Below are positions 1 to 7,712 of a DNA stretch of 22,484 nucleotides, piece after piece. The stretch is from NCBI GenBank assembly GCA_905236895.1, contig CAJOQI010000127.1:1-22484 (forward strand), in the 5' to 3' direction. The first letter of the stretch is position 1. Every line of letters begins with the position of its first letter. The notes below the pieces were generated by a model that was given only the letters and a program-made list of their open reading frames with translations, did not search any database and was not told the origin of the DNA. The stretch is from an uncultured Peptostreptococcaceae bacterium (GTDB lineage: Bacteria > Bacillota > Clostridia > Peptostreptococcales > Anaerovoracaceae). A program made the translations under genes and the position numbers.

Positions 1-1092
1 ACACCGGGCGCTTGTAGATCTGCTCGGTGAGATAGCGCTCGTGCTCCGTCTGCAGGTCGATGCCCCACTCCACGGGGTACTGGAAATCCTTGCCGGACTT
101 CTTCAGCAGCTCCACGGCTTCCGTATATGTTACGCGACCGAAGTCGGAATTCACGATATTGTCTAGACGTTCCAGCAGGCCCTGGTCCATGAACTGGTTG
201 AAGAAAGCCATTTCCTCCGGTGCTTTCTCCAGCACAAAGTTGATGATATACTTCACCATTTCCTCCGCCAGCTGCATATCGTCTTCCAGATCGGCAAATG
301 CGATTTCCGGCTCGATCATCCAGAACTCGCTGGCATGTCTTGCGGTGTTGGAATTCTCGGCTCTGAAGGTAGGTCCGAAAGTATAGATATTTCTAAATGC
401 AAGAGCAAAGGCTTCGCCCTCCAGCTGTCCGCTTACGGTCAAACTGGTTTTCTTTCCGAAAAAGTCTTTGGTGTAGTCGATGTCTCCGGCCTTTGCTGTG
501 CCCGCCTTTACCGCGTCGCTATCCGCTTCATATCTTGTGGGTTCGTCCATGTTCAGAGTGGTTACCTGGAACATTTCGCCTGCGCCTTCTGCGTCGCTTC
601 CGGTGATAATTGGAGTATGCACATAAACAAAATCCTGATCCTGGAAGAACTTATGGATTGCATAAGCCACCAAAGATCTAACTCTAAATACCGCAGAGAA
701 GGTATTGCTCCTTGGTCTTAAGTGGGCGATCTCTCTTAGGAATTCCATTGAGTGGCGCTTCTTCTGAAGCGGATAGTCGGAGTCCGCATCGGCCTCAACT
801 ATAACCTGGGTGGCTTTGATTTCGAAGGGTTGCTTGGCATCTGGGGTCAAAACCATCTCTCCCATCACCTCAAGGGCAACGGATACCCCAACCTTGGAAA
901 TCTCAGCAAAATTGCTAAGCCCCTCCTCGTACACCACCTGTACCGGCTTGAAAAAGCTACCGTCATTTAATTCTATAAAACCAAAGTGATTACTGCTGCG
1001 GTTGGTTCTAACCCATCCATTTACGGTTACAACCTTGCCGCTATACTCCTTTGTGTTACGGTGTAATTCTCTCAGTGTCACACTTTGCATAT
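1..1092 (-). CDS. asnS: Asparaginyl-tRNA synthetase, 3' part missing
   Basis: This class II aminoacyl-tRNA synthetase would charge tRNA-Asn with asparagine in the cytoplasm. I translated the open frame from ATG at 1092 to the left edge; 364 codons are present out of roughly 460 for the family, so the C-terminus lies outside. The N-terminus reads as an OB-fold anticodon-binding domain (about residues 1-105, with [20 protein letters not shown] near residues 21-40). The catalytic domain follows, with the AsnS-like block [19 protein letters not shown] and later [20 protein letters not shown] (motif 2, Arg-Ala-Glu). A clear Shine-Dalgarno (AAAGGAG, nine bases before ATG) fixes the start. The gene has its own short leader with no room for a T-box, and it is divergent from the nuclease-like gene. 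An AspS identity is less likely because the [15 protein letters not shown] block is AsnS-type. Confidence 0.96.
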
Positions 1093-1123
1093 TAATCAAC
1101 TCCTTTTAGTTTGATTTTGTTAT

Positions 1124-1132
1124 TATATCACC
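1124..1132 (-). promoter_or_regulatory. Extended -10 promoter of asnS
   Basis: On the minus strand the sequence TGA-TATAAT (TATAAT at 1124-1129) forms an extended -10 element. No good -35 hexamer lies 17 bases upstream. The expected transcript start near 1117 gives a leader of about 25 bases containing the ribosome site. Confidence 0.55.
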
Positions 1133-1220
1133 TTATTAGCCGCTTTGCTATGTATTCCGCGGATTGATGCTGTTTTTCGTCAGACCGAGCTGAGGAGACC
1201 GATTTATTTACTGGAAAATA

Positions 1221-1249
1221 TTGACAGAGAATGGGGAAAAGGTTAGCAT
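1221..1249 (+). promoter_or_regulatory. Promoter of the nuclease-like gene (leaderless arrangement)
   Basis: A perfect -35 TTGACA (1221-1226) is followed by a 17-base spacer and a -10-like TAGCAT (1244-1249, 4 of 6 matches). Only six bases separate the -10 from the ATG at 1256, so the expected transcription start coincides with the start codon. The only purine-rich stretch (AAAGG at 1238-1242) lies upstream of the -10 and would not be in the mRNA. Confidence 0.5.
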
Positions 1250-1255
1250 TTTTAT

Positions 1256-2071
1256 ATGACGAAAACCATACTGCAGCAGTTGCTTTTACTCATTGAGTTA
1301 AATATAAATACACCTTCAATTAGGAACGCGAAGAAGCCGGCCGGTTCTCTTTATTGCCGCAGTTCTCACCTGGGCACACGGTTTTATTTGGCAACTTCCG
1401 GAAGCTTCGGCGGCGGATCTGATCTTGTCCGGGGGACCAAGTCCTTGGGCACATCGTCCTCTAAAGACCTTAAGTTGTTTATCCTTAGACGCCTCCGCTA
1501 CGAGCAGCGCCGGCGCCTACTCAAAAATCAAAAGATTGTAAAAAAGGCCTTGTCCAGCTACGAGGACTTTGATTTTTCATCGATTCTTAAAACCTTGCCC
1601 GAAGCATATACGCTCGGCGCACAGGCTTTGCTTAAAACTCCCCTTTCCGCGCCGGTCGGAAATGATTATCCAACCAATACCTATTTTTCCGACACTTCAC
1701 ACATCACCTCAGACGGGCGAGTGGTTAAGTCTAAAAGCGAGCTTCTTATTTACGAATTGTTGTTAGCGAACGGTATAACCTTCCGTTACGAGGAGCGCCT
1801 TAGGCTTTTTGATGACAATGGCGAGCGGCAAACCAGATATCCGGACTTTACGATTTATTTGAATGACGATCGCCAGCTTTTCTGGGAGCACATCGGTCTC
1901 CTTCAGCACGACCAATACCGGGAGCGAACCTTGAACTCCCTTCAGCTATATCATTTAAACGGCATAAAACCCTGCGACAATCTAATCCTTACTTTTGATG
2001 AGCCCGACGGCTCCTTAAATATGCTCACAATTAACCGAATCATCAATCACTTCATCCTTCCTTACGCGTAA
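1256..2071 (+). CDS. PD-(D/E)XK nuclease-like protein
   Basis: A 271-residue soluble protein resembling a group of small clostridial proteins of the PD-(D/E)XK nuclease superfamily. Residues 28-46 (PAGSLYCRSSHLGTRFYLA) form a beta-rich N-terminal segment. Residues 75-98 are very basic and probably helical. The C-terminal half carries the nuclease-like signature: KSKSE (Glu162), RYPDFTI (Asp197 in PDF) and FWEHIG (Glu211-His212), followed by Tyr/Arg-rich helices. The spacing E...PD...E-x fits the fold, but the usual E-x-K lysine is not evident and His212 follows the glutamate. No Shine-Dalgarno lies in the predicted transcript; the ATG is placed by the adjacent promoter and by the full-length family-like N-terminus. 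No toxin, methylase or other partner gene adjoins it. Its cellular role is unknown. Confidence 0.7.
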   Translation: MTKTILQQLLLLIELNINTPSIRNAKKPAGSLYCRSSHLGTRFYLATSGSFGGGSDLVRGTKSLGTSSSKDLKLFILRRLRYEQRRRLLKNQKIVKKALSSYEDFDFSSILKTLPEAYTLGAQALLKTPLSAPVGNDYPTNTYFSDTSHITSDGRVVKSKSELLIYELLLANGITFRYEERLRLFDDNGERQTRYPDFTIYLNDDRQLFWEHIGLLQHDQYRERTLNSLQLYHLNGIKPCDNLILTFDEPDGSLNMLTINRIINHFILPYA

Positions 2072-2150
2072 ATCCGCTGAGGCCTTGATTGAATCTTAAC
2101 CATGTCTAGATTTTCCTATACATTGGCAGGCTTTTCCTCTGTTTCATCTA

Positions 2151-2231
2151 CATTTTTATCTACAATCCGCGTAAAAGAATAGCTTTTGTAGACGCCATTA
2201 TATAAAACTGCCCCAATTGTAGATAAAAATG
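2151..2231. repeat. 16-bp perfect inverted repeat, 49-base spacer
   Basis: CATTTTTATCTACAAT at 2151-2166 is exactly the reverse complement of 2216-2231. The spacer contains a smaller hairpin (AAAAG-AATAG-CTTTT). The right arm ends inside the first unit of the adjacent 33-bp tandem repeat. No transposase or target duplication is visible, so a mobile origin is only a possibility. Confidence 0.75.
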
Positions 2232-2341
2232 GAGATATTTGGAAATGGTTGCGTAGAGTGTATGGAGATATTTGGAAATGGTTGCGTAGAGGGTATGGAG
2301 ATATTTGGAAATGGTTGCATGGGGTGTATGGAGGCATTGGG
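2229..2341. repeat. 33-bp tandem repeat, three copies plus a partial
   Basis: Units start at 2229, 2262 and 2295, each beginning ATGGAGATATTTGGAAATGG. A partial copy (ATGGAGGCATTGGG) begins at 2328. Units 1 and 2 differ at one base; unit 3 differs slightly more near its 3' end. The units abut directly with no spacers. Because 33 is a multiple of three and the unit lacks stops, frames stay open on both strands. Confidence 0.9.
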
Positions 2342-2371
2342 AGTAACGATTGAAACAAAGAGTTATGGCAC

Positions 2372-2397
2372 AAAAAGCCGCCCAAATGGGCGGCTTT
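2372..2397 (-). terminator. Rho-independent terminator of pta
   Basis: A perfect ten-base-pair stem AAAGCCGCCC/GGGCGGCTTT (2374-2383 with 2388-2397) closes a four-base loop. On the minus strand it ends in a short U-run, about 95 bases past the pta stop. The symmetric stem could also stop plus-strand transcripts. Confidence 0.85.
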
Positions 2398-2491
2398 GCA
2401 ATACGATATTGTGCGCGCGTTACCGCTCTGAAACGGTATGCCCGTGCTACTAATCTCGCGACTTTATCCTATTCTATCTATCACGCCGCAA

Positions 2492-3502
2492 CTATGCCAA
2501 AGCAGCGGTGATGATTGCCATATTGTAGATTTCGTCGGCGTCACAACCTCTGGAGAGGTCGTTGATCGGAGCGTTGAGGCCCTGAAGGATTGGGCCGTAG
2601 GCGGCGAAGCCGCCGAGGCGCTGAGCGATTTTGTATCCAATATTGCCTGCTTCTATGCAGGGGAAGATGAATACGTTGGCCTGGCCTGCTACCTTGGAGT
2701 CTTTGCACTTGGTGCAAGCAACTTCAGGAGATACTGCGGCGTCGAACTGAAGCTCGCCATCGATTGCAAGGTCCGGTGCCATTTCCTGGGCCTTGATTGT
2801 AGCATCGTGGGAAAGCTGAACTGTGCCGCCCTTGCCGGATCCCTTTGTTGAGAAGCTGAGAACCGCAACCTTGGGGTCGATATCAAAGATCTGAGCGGTG
2901 CGAGCGGTTTCAACTGCAACCTCTGCCAGCTTTTCTGCTGCTGTATAGGTTACGTTTCCGTCCTTGTCAACGTCGTCCTGATAGTCGATATTGATAGCGC
3001 AGTCACCCATGGCCAGCTTGGTGCCATCGCTTTCGCGAACCATGATGAAGCAGGAGCTTACCAGATGTGAATTGGGTTTGGTCTTAACCAGCTGGAGAGC
3101 CGGACGAACTGTGTCGGCGGTGGAATAGGTTGCGCCGCCCAGGAGGCAGTCTGCCTTACCCATCTTTACCAGCATTGTTCCGAAATAGTTTCCTGCGGAA
3201 AGCATTTCCTTAGCTTCTTCCTCGGTTACTTTGCCTTTTCTGATTTCAACAAAGCTTGCAACCATCTCATCCATTCCCTCGTATTCTGCGGGATCAAGGA
3301 TTTCGCAAAGGGAAAGATCGTAACCCTTCTCTGCGGAAGCGGCAGCGAATTCTTCCTTGGTTCCTACCAGGATAACCTTGAGGATTCCTTCCTTGCTAAG
3401 TCTTTCGGCTGCGTCCATTACGCGAACGTCGGGACCGTCGGGAAGTACTATTGTGCGAGGATCAGCCTTCAACTGATCAGTCAGTTTATCAAAAATTGAC
3501 AC
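2492..3502 (-). CDS. pta: Phosphate acetyltransferase (phosphotransacetylase)
   Basis: The enzyme interconverts acetyl-CoA plus phosphate with acetyl phosphate plus CoA, the first step of acetate production with ATP formation in anaerobes. The 336-residue length matches the short, single-domain class of Pta. Family features include the N-terminal PRTIVLPDGPDVRVMDAAERL, the LLGGATYSTADTVRPALQ block around residues 120-137, and the C-terminal stretch with NVFIFPCIEAGNIGYKIAQR and GPILQGLNAPINDLSRGC. The start is GTG at 3502, seven bases after a full AGGAGG. The gene has its own promoter and terminator and is thus monocistronic; the usual partner ackA (acetate kinase) is not in this window. A phosphate butyryltransferase is less likely given the LNAPINDLSRG ending typical of Pta. 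Confidence 0.95.
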   Translation of the reverse strand: MSIFDKLTDQLKADPRTIVLPDGPDVRVMDAAERLSKEGILKVILVGTKEEFAAASAEKGYDLSLCEILDPAEYEGMDEMVASFVEIRKGKVTEEEAKEMLSAGNYFGTMLVKMGKADCLLGGATYSTADTVRPALQLVKTKPNSHLVSSCFIMVRESDGTKLAMGDCAINIDYQDDVDKDGNVTYTAAEKLAEVAVETARTAQIFDIDPKVAVLSFSTKGSGKGGTVQLSHDATIKAQEMAPDLAIDGELQFDAAVSPEVACTKCKDSKVAGQANVFIFPCIEAGNIGYKIAQRLGGFAAYGPILQGLNAPINDLSRGCDADEIYNMAIITAALA

Positions 3503-3553
3503 TTTATTACCTCCTGTATTTTCAGTAGTTTTAATATGAAAAACGATAGAAAT

Positions 3554-3582
3554 ATTTTAGCATAAGTGGAATGTAGGTACAA
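3554..3582 (-). promoter_or_regulatory. Promoter of pta
   Basis: The minus strand carries TTGTAC (3577-3582), a 17-base spacer ending TGC, and TAAAAT (3554-3559). This is a sigma-A-type promoter with an extended -10. It predicts a leader of about 45 bases in front of the GTG. Confidence 0.7.
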
Positions 3583-3727
3583 TATCCGCCTAAGATGAGC
3601 GAAAGGCCTTTATGGTGCCGGCGGACGAAGATTGGGGATTATGTCTTCCCGAGGCAATGGCGAAATAGTCTTAGGGGTCTTGGGACTTATGGCATCATTG
3701 GCAATTGCGACTTACTCCGAGCCCCAC

Positions 3728-3755
3728 AAAAAAGGGAGAGGATAATTCCTCTCCC
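3728..3755 (-). terminator. Terminator of the envelope operon
   Basis: On the minus strand, an eight-base-pair stem GGGAGAGG/CCTCTCCC (3734-3741 with 3748-3755) with a six-base loop is followed by six U residues (3728-3733). It lies about 80 bases beyond the stop of the G5 lipoprotein gene. The rest of the 3503-3836 gap holds only the pta promoter; I see no gene in it. Confidence 0.9.
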
Positions 3756-3836
3756 GATATGTTTTGCGTTATGTAGCGAAGCATTTTCCTTTCCAAGGAG
3801 CTCTCGCCACGTGCATATGATTCTGAACCTAATAAC

Positions 3837-4805
3837 CTAATACTCCACCACTTCCTCGGTTCCGTCGGAGTAAACGACCACGTAGTATCCATGGCCGTCG
3901 CCGCTGCAGTTGGGGAAGTCTTCCCTGCTTACCTCGTAAACTTCATCATAGGATGTGCCCGGGTCTTCGTATTCCGGTTCCTCGTAGGATCCCAGAATAA
4001 CAATTGCGAAGATGGGTTCGGTGATGATGGTTTCTTTAAGAACCTCTCTGGATTCCTCTTCACCGTCTACGGTGGTTATCTTATATGTAACTTCCCTTTC
4101 GCCGGGGGTTCCCTCGCGGGAAACAACTTCCACCCCCACAAGATATGCGTCGCTGTATTCGTAGGAAGTTTCGTATTCTATAGGTTCAGTTACGGTTACT
4201 TCTTCCGTTTTAACCCTCTTCACGGTGATTTCCATTCCGTCGGAAACAGCCTTGGTCTTTTCCGGCTCCACCCTGTCCTCTTCACCAAGGGTGATTCCAA
4301 ATTCCTTTAACGCCCCTTCTACGGTGGTTGCCCCTACGGACTTCTTCTCCGTCTTACCGTCCACATTTAGAGATATCTGAAGCTTGTTCACTACTTCTAT
4401 CTCCATGCCCTCGGTTAGAACCTCATCTGCGGGTTTGCTTGTGGTCTGGTCCTCTCCAAGACTTATGCCCTCTTGCTTGAGAAGATCCTCTACGGTTCCT
4501 CCAACAATCTTTACTTCCTTGGTTTCTCCGGCTACGGTTAGCTTTACCCTATGTTCACGGGTAATGGAGATAGTTTCACCTACCTGGAGCTTGCTGCCCT
4601 CGGCGGGCTCCACTATATCATTTTCGCCAAGCTGGATTTCAGCGTCGGCGAGAATCTTTTTTACTGTGCGCGGAAGCTTTACCTGGATTTCCGTTTCTAC
4701 TCCGTCGTCGTTAATCTTTACCACGGAATCGGTGCCTCCGCAGGCGGATAGCATAAAAATCATCACAAGCAAAGCCCCAACCAATACCACTTTTATTCTT
4801 CTCAT
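3837..4805 (-). CDS. Lipoprotein with three DUF348 domains and a G5 domain
   Basis: A surface lipoprotein of 322 residues. A basic start and hydrophobic stretch lead to the lipobox LSAC (Cys22), so it is probably lipid-anchored on the outer face of the membrane. Three ubiquitin-like DUF348 repeats follow (about 28-83, 86-138, 141-195), then a G5 domain (about 200-273), an acidic Tyr/Glu linker, and a short end with FPNCSGDGHGYYVVVYSDG. DUF348-G5 is the stalk architecture of YabE and Rpf-type wall enzymes, but no lytic transglycosylase, 3D or Rpf catalytic domain is present. It may therefore bind wall polymers rather than cut them. The ATG overlaps the stop of the upstream gene (TAATG) and has AAGGAG seven bases before it. 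It is the last gene of the operon. Confidence 0.85.
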   Translation of the reverse strand: MRRIKVVLVGALLVMIFMLSACGGTDSVVKINDDGVETEIQVKLPRTVKKILADAEIQLGENDIVEPAEGSKLQVGETISITREHRVKLTVAGETKEVKIVGGTVEDLLKQEGISLGEDQTTSKPADEVLTEGMEIEVVNKLQISLNVDGKTEKKSVGATTVEGALKEFGITLGEEDRVEPEKTKAVSDGMEITVKRVKTEEVTVTEPIEYETSYEYSDAYLVGVEVVSREGTPGEREVTYKITTVDGEEESREVLKETIITEPIFAIVILGSYEEPEYEDPGTSYDEVYEVSREDFPNCSGDGHGYYVVVYSDGTEEVVEY

Positions 4806-6241
4806 TATTTAATGTCTCCTTCTTCCAAAGCCCTCTTCGCCACGGATGTAAGCTTACTCTGGCTTTCTATTTCTACGCTGACCTCAAGGGGGAAGGTGCT
4901 TATCTTTTCTTTCTTTATATATACCTCGAACTGAGTCGCCCCAGTATGATATGCCACATAGGGCACTCCGTCAAGCCTTATGATTATATCCCCTTCTTCG
5001 TCCATCAAAGCCTCAGGAAGGCTGCCGCTTATCTTATAATAATTGTTATCAAAGATCAGAGACGAAATTTCCACCTCCACGCCGGAGTTGTCACCATCCG
5101 AAGATATGACGCCAGTCAGATCCACGCCATCCTCGGGAGTTACTCCAACCAACTTCTCAGCCACGGGAGAAGAGATAATAGGCGGAGCGGTAATAATATC
5201 CCAGATATTTCTCTCAACCTTTTCCATTATTACCACGTTGGGATTCTTTTCCTCCATATAGCGCTCAAGACCATAGGGTGTCGCCTTGGTAAAATAGGCT
5301 TCCTTAAACTGATCCGCAACGAAGGGAATCAAAGTATTGCCAAAGGAATCTCTGTACATAAGCAAAATTCCGTTTCCTTTGCCGCCGCTTGTTTCTATCC
5401 AGGAATCCTCCACGGATTTGAAATCTTCCCCGTAGGTGAAGTTCCAATCAATCTCGTATTTATAATTGGCCTCCTTCTTGCCGTAGAGAGTATAGAGCAT
5501 GCGGTTAAGATCCCCGTCCTCGTCGAAGGCTCTTTTCACCTCGGCAGAAGAATATGTCTCGTGCTTATATCCCAGCTCATCCATCATGGCGTTATAGGCC
5601 ATGAGAGCACCTTTGTTGTTCCAATGGGAGTCTCTCATGAGATAGAGAGTCTCCTTCTCCTCCCTGAACAAAGCGAATAGATCCGCATAATTAATTCCCT
5701 CTTCACGGAATTTGGGTGTGAGCAGGTCCATATTGTGAACTTTGCTCACCTTATGGGATGCATAGTAGGGCATCTTGTCGCCGTAGAGAGTATTCTTATT
5801 GGGCGGCACGGTGAACAAAAAGTCCGCCCCACGTTCATTAACATAATTCTGCACTATATTAAGATTGTGAATTACATTATAGATATCCCTCTCGGTCATA
5901 ATATTGGTGCCGAGATAGTCGTTCAATGTGGATTTATAATAGAGCCATCCGTCCTTGCCGGCGATTACCGTATCCATGGAGGAGACTGAGAAAACATCCT
6001 TTTGAATCCTGGCGTCCGCATAAACCAATTCGTTCCTGAAGGCGAAGTGCTCGCTAAAATACTTTTCGAATTCGGAAAAGAAATTGAGATTCATCGAACC
6101 ATCCCTGGTGGTAAAGTCGGGGAATTGGGAAAGAGCTCTGTTCTCCGTACTTACGGTGGTCGGTCTGATTGGCATCACAACCAAAGGAATGGCTATGAGA
6201 AGGATGCATATTATTACAAATATCAATTTGATTTTCTTCAT
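4805..6241 (-). CDS. DHHW/AlgX-type SGNH O-acetyltransferase partner
   Basis: A 478-residue protein with an N-terminal membrane anchor (about 4-24) and an extracellular body. Family landmarks are ENRALSQFP (34-42), GKDGWLYY (95-102), and LMRDSHWNNKGA (201-212) with Asp204 and His206. MYRDSFGN (295-302) supplies the presumed nucleophile Ser299. The Ser-Asp-His set is that of SGNH-type AlgJ/AlgX/DHHW proteins, which take acyl groups exported by an MBOAT protein and place them on an exported polysaccharide. The canonical DHHW motif reads DSHW here. The C-terminal 110 residues look like a beta-rich accessory domain. The gene lies 15 bases after the MBOAT gene and overlaps the next start by one base. 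The polymer modified cannot be told from sequence. Confidence 0.85.
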   Translation of the reverse strand: MKKIKLIFVIICILLIAIPLVVMPIRPTTVSTENRALSQFPDFTTRDGSMNLNFFSEFEKYFSEHFAFRNELVYADARIQKDVFSVSSMDTVIAGKDGWLYYKSTLNDYLGTNIMTERDIYNVIHNLNIVQNYVNERGADFLFTVPPNKNTLYGDKMPYYASHKVSKVHNMDLLTPKFREEGINYADLFALFREEKETLYLMRDSHWNNKGALMAYNAMMDELGYKHETYSSAEVKRAFDEDGDLNRMLYTLYGKKEANYKYEIDWNFTYGEDFKSVEDSWIETSGGKGNGILLMYRDSFGNTLIPFVADQFKEAYFTKATPYGLERYMEEKNPNVVIMEKVERNIWDIITAPPIISSPVAEKLVGVTPEDGVDLTGVISSDGDNSGVEVEISSLIFDNNYYKISGSLPEALMDEEGDIIIRLDGVPYVAYHTGATQFEVYIKKEKISTFPLEVSVEIESQSKLTSVAKRALEEGDIK

Positions 6242-6256
6242 CTATCTCACCACCCC

Positions 6257-7684
6257 TTAGAACCTGAAGTAAATAAACGGATTATAGGATCCACCGGAAA
6301 GTCTGAGAATGCACCAGCAAAGAACCACCATGGCAAGAGCATAGAGCAGAATCTGAACGGTCCTCTCCTTGGAGGAAATCTCTTCGCCCTTAAGTTCTCT
6401 TTCCTGAACCGCCTTAAGCTTTTCTCCCAGACCTCTTATTGGCGCGCAACCGATTATTGCAGCAATCAACATAACTATAAAGAAGGGCGTAAGCTGTTGG
6501 AGAGCAAAGGAAGTATACTGGGGACCAAAGTCAAAGCCACCGAACATCTTCCCTATAAAACCAACTCCCTCTGCAATGGTATCCGCCCTGAAGATTACGA
6601 ATCCAACTATTACAACTATCATGGTATAGATATGGCCGATTACCTTTGGAAGTTTTTTGATTGCGGGAATGAATTCCTCCAGGAAGCTGAAGGCTCCGTG
6701 GAATAATCCCCAGGCAACAAAAGTCCAATTGGCTCCGTGCCAAAGACCTGTTAAGAAGAATACGATAATTTTGTTTATACCGGTCCTAAGGGGGCCCTTT
6801 CTGTTGCCGCCCAGAGGAATATAGACATATTCCTTAAACCAAGATGAGAGAGATATATGCCATCTTCTCCAGAACTCTTTGATGTTAAGAGAGCCGTAGG
6901 GGTGGAGGAAGTTTTCTTTGAAATGAAAGCCGAACATCCTGCCAAGACCTATGGCCATATCGCTATATCCGCTGAAATCAAAATATATCTGCATAACATA
7001 GGCCACGGCACCGATCCATGCAACCATGATATTTGCGGATGCCGCACCTTGGTTGAATACGCTGTCCGCTGCCACCGCCATGGTGTTTGCGATTAATACT
7101 TTTTTACCCAGGCCCGCAATGAACCTTCTTAAGCCCAAGGCAACCTCGCCCACTTCGACTTTTCTGTTGTCGATTTCGTCGGCGATATCTCTATACTTTA
7201 CGATAGGACCCGCAATAAGTTGGGGGAAGAAAGAGATATAGAGAAGGACCTTTGCGAAGTTTCTCTGGATTGCCACGTTCCCACGATAGGCGTCTATTGC
7301 ATAGGACATTGCCTGGAATGTAAAGAATGAAATTCCTATTGGAAGACTGATTGCGGGAACGGGAATGGATAATCCCAGAAGGTCGTTAAGGCTTGAAACC
7401 AGGAAGCCGGTATATTTGAACACCCCGAGGATTCCGATATTGAAAACCACATCCAGGATAAGAAGAAGTTTCTTATTCTTTCCATTCATTCCAAGAGCCA
7501 GAAGATAATTAACCAAAGCGTTAATTATCATGAGGAAAACATAGATGGGTTCTCCAAAGGCATAAAAAACAAGACTCGCCCCTATTAGAAGTGCGTTTCT
7601 CACTTTTAGGGACGGGATGATTGAATGTAAACAAAATACGATAGGTAAGAATATACAAAGAAATACCAATGAACTAAAAGTCAT
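6257..7684 (-). CDS. MBOAT-family membrane O-acyltransferase (AlgI/DltB-like)
   Basis: A 475-residue polytopic membrane protein of the MBOAT family. In known AlgI/DltB/PatA systems it passes acyl groups from a cytoplasmic donor across the membrane to an extracellular acceptor. Recognisable blocks are SLPIGISFFTFQAMSY (113-128), FFPQLIAGPI (152-161), IYFDFSGYSDMAIGLGRMFG (233-252), FWRRWHISLSSWF with His276, YIPLGGNR, and LTGLWHGANW with the catalytic-type His316. Length is normal. A Shine-Dalgarno-like GAGGAG lies about 11 bases before the ATG. It is the second gene of the operon, 28 bases after the transglutaminase-like gene, and is directly followed by its SGNH partner. That pairing marks AlgI-type polymer acetylation rather than D-alanylation; no dltA or dltC is nearby. 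Confidence 0.92.
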   Translation of the reverse strand: MTFSSLVFLCIFLPIVFCLHSIIPSLKVRNALLIGASLVFYAFGEPIYVFLMIINALVNYLLALGMNGKNKKLLLILDVVFNIGILGVFKYTGFLVSSLNDLLGLSIPVPAISLPIGISFFTFQAMSYAIDAYRGNVAIQRNFAKVLLYISFFPQLIAGPIVKYRDIADEIDNRKVEVGEVALGLRRFIAGLGKKVLIANTMAVAADSVFNQGAASANIMVAWIGAVAYVMQIYFDFSGYSDMAIGLGRMFGFHFKENFLHPYGSLNIKEFWRRWHISLSSWFKEYVYIPLGGNRKGPLRTGINKIIVFFLTGLWHGANWTFVAWGLFHGAFSFLEEFIPAIKKLPKVIGHIYTMIVVIVGFVIFRADTIAEGVGFIGKMFGGFDFGPQYTSFALQQLTPFFIVMLIAAIIGCAPIRGLGEKLKAVQERELKGEEISSKERTVQILLYALAMVVLCWCILRLSGGSYNPFIYFRF

Positions 7685-7712
7685 CTATCTCTATACTCCT
7701 CTATATTCCAAA

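Larger units (their letters stand above)
2072..2491. other. Gene-free gap holding repeats and the pta terminator
   Basis: These 420 bases separate the nuclease-like gene from the end of pta. They hold a 16-bp inverted repeat (2151-2231), a 33-bp tandem repeat (2229-2341) and a strong terminator (2374-2397). Short open frames on both strands cross the tandem repeat, but none has a ribosome site. I see no credible gene here. Confidence 0.7.

Noticed and set aside
1093..1255. T-box leader for asnS
   Set aside because: The extended -10 leaves a leader of only about 25 bases, with no stem I or specifier loop.
2229..2341. CRISPR-like array
   Set aside because: The repeat units abut with no unique spacers, and there are no cas genes.
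2229..2453. Open frame across the tandem repeat encoding an 11-residue repeated peptide
   Set aside because: It exists because the 33-bp unit has no stop. There is no ribosome site, the opposite strand is equally open, and the frame runs through the pta terminator into the pta 3' region.
3595..3840. Small plus-strand gene in the pta-lipoprotein gap
   Set aside because: There is no ribosome site, and it crosses the minus-strand terminator and the pta promoter region.
4946..5680. 244-codon plus-strand open frame
   Set aside because: It lies antisense to the DHHW/SGNH gene, which has clear family motifs; there is no ribosome site or recognisable protein.
6002..6706. 234-codon plus-strand open frame
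   Set aside because: It lies antisense across the junction of the MBOAT and SGNH genes and shows no protein-like pattern.
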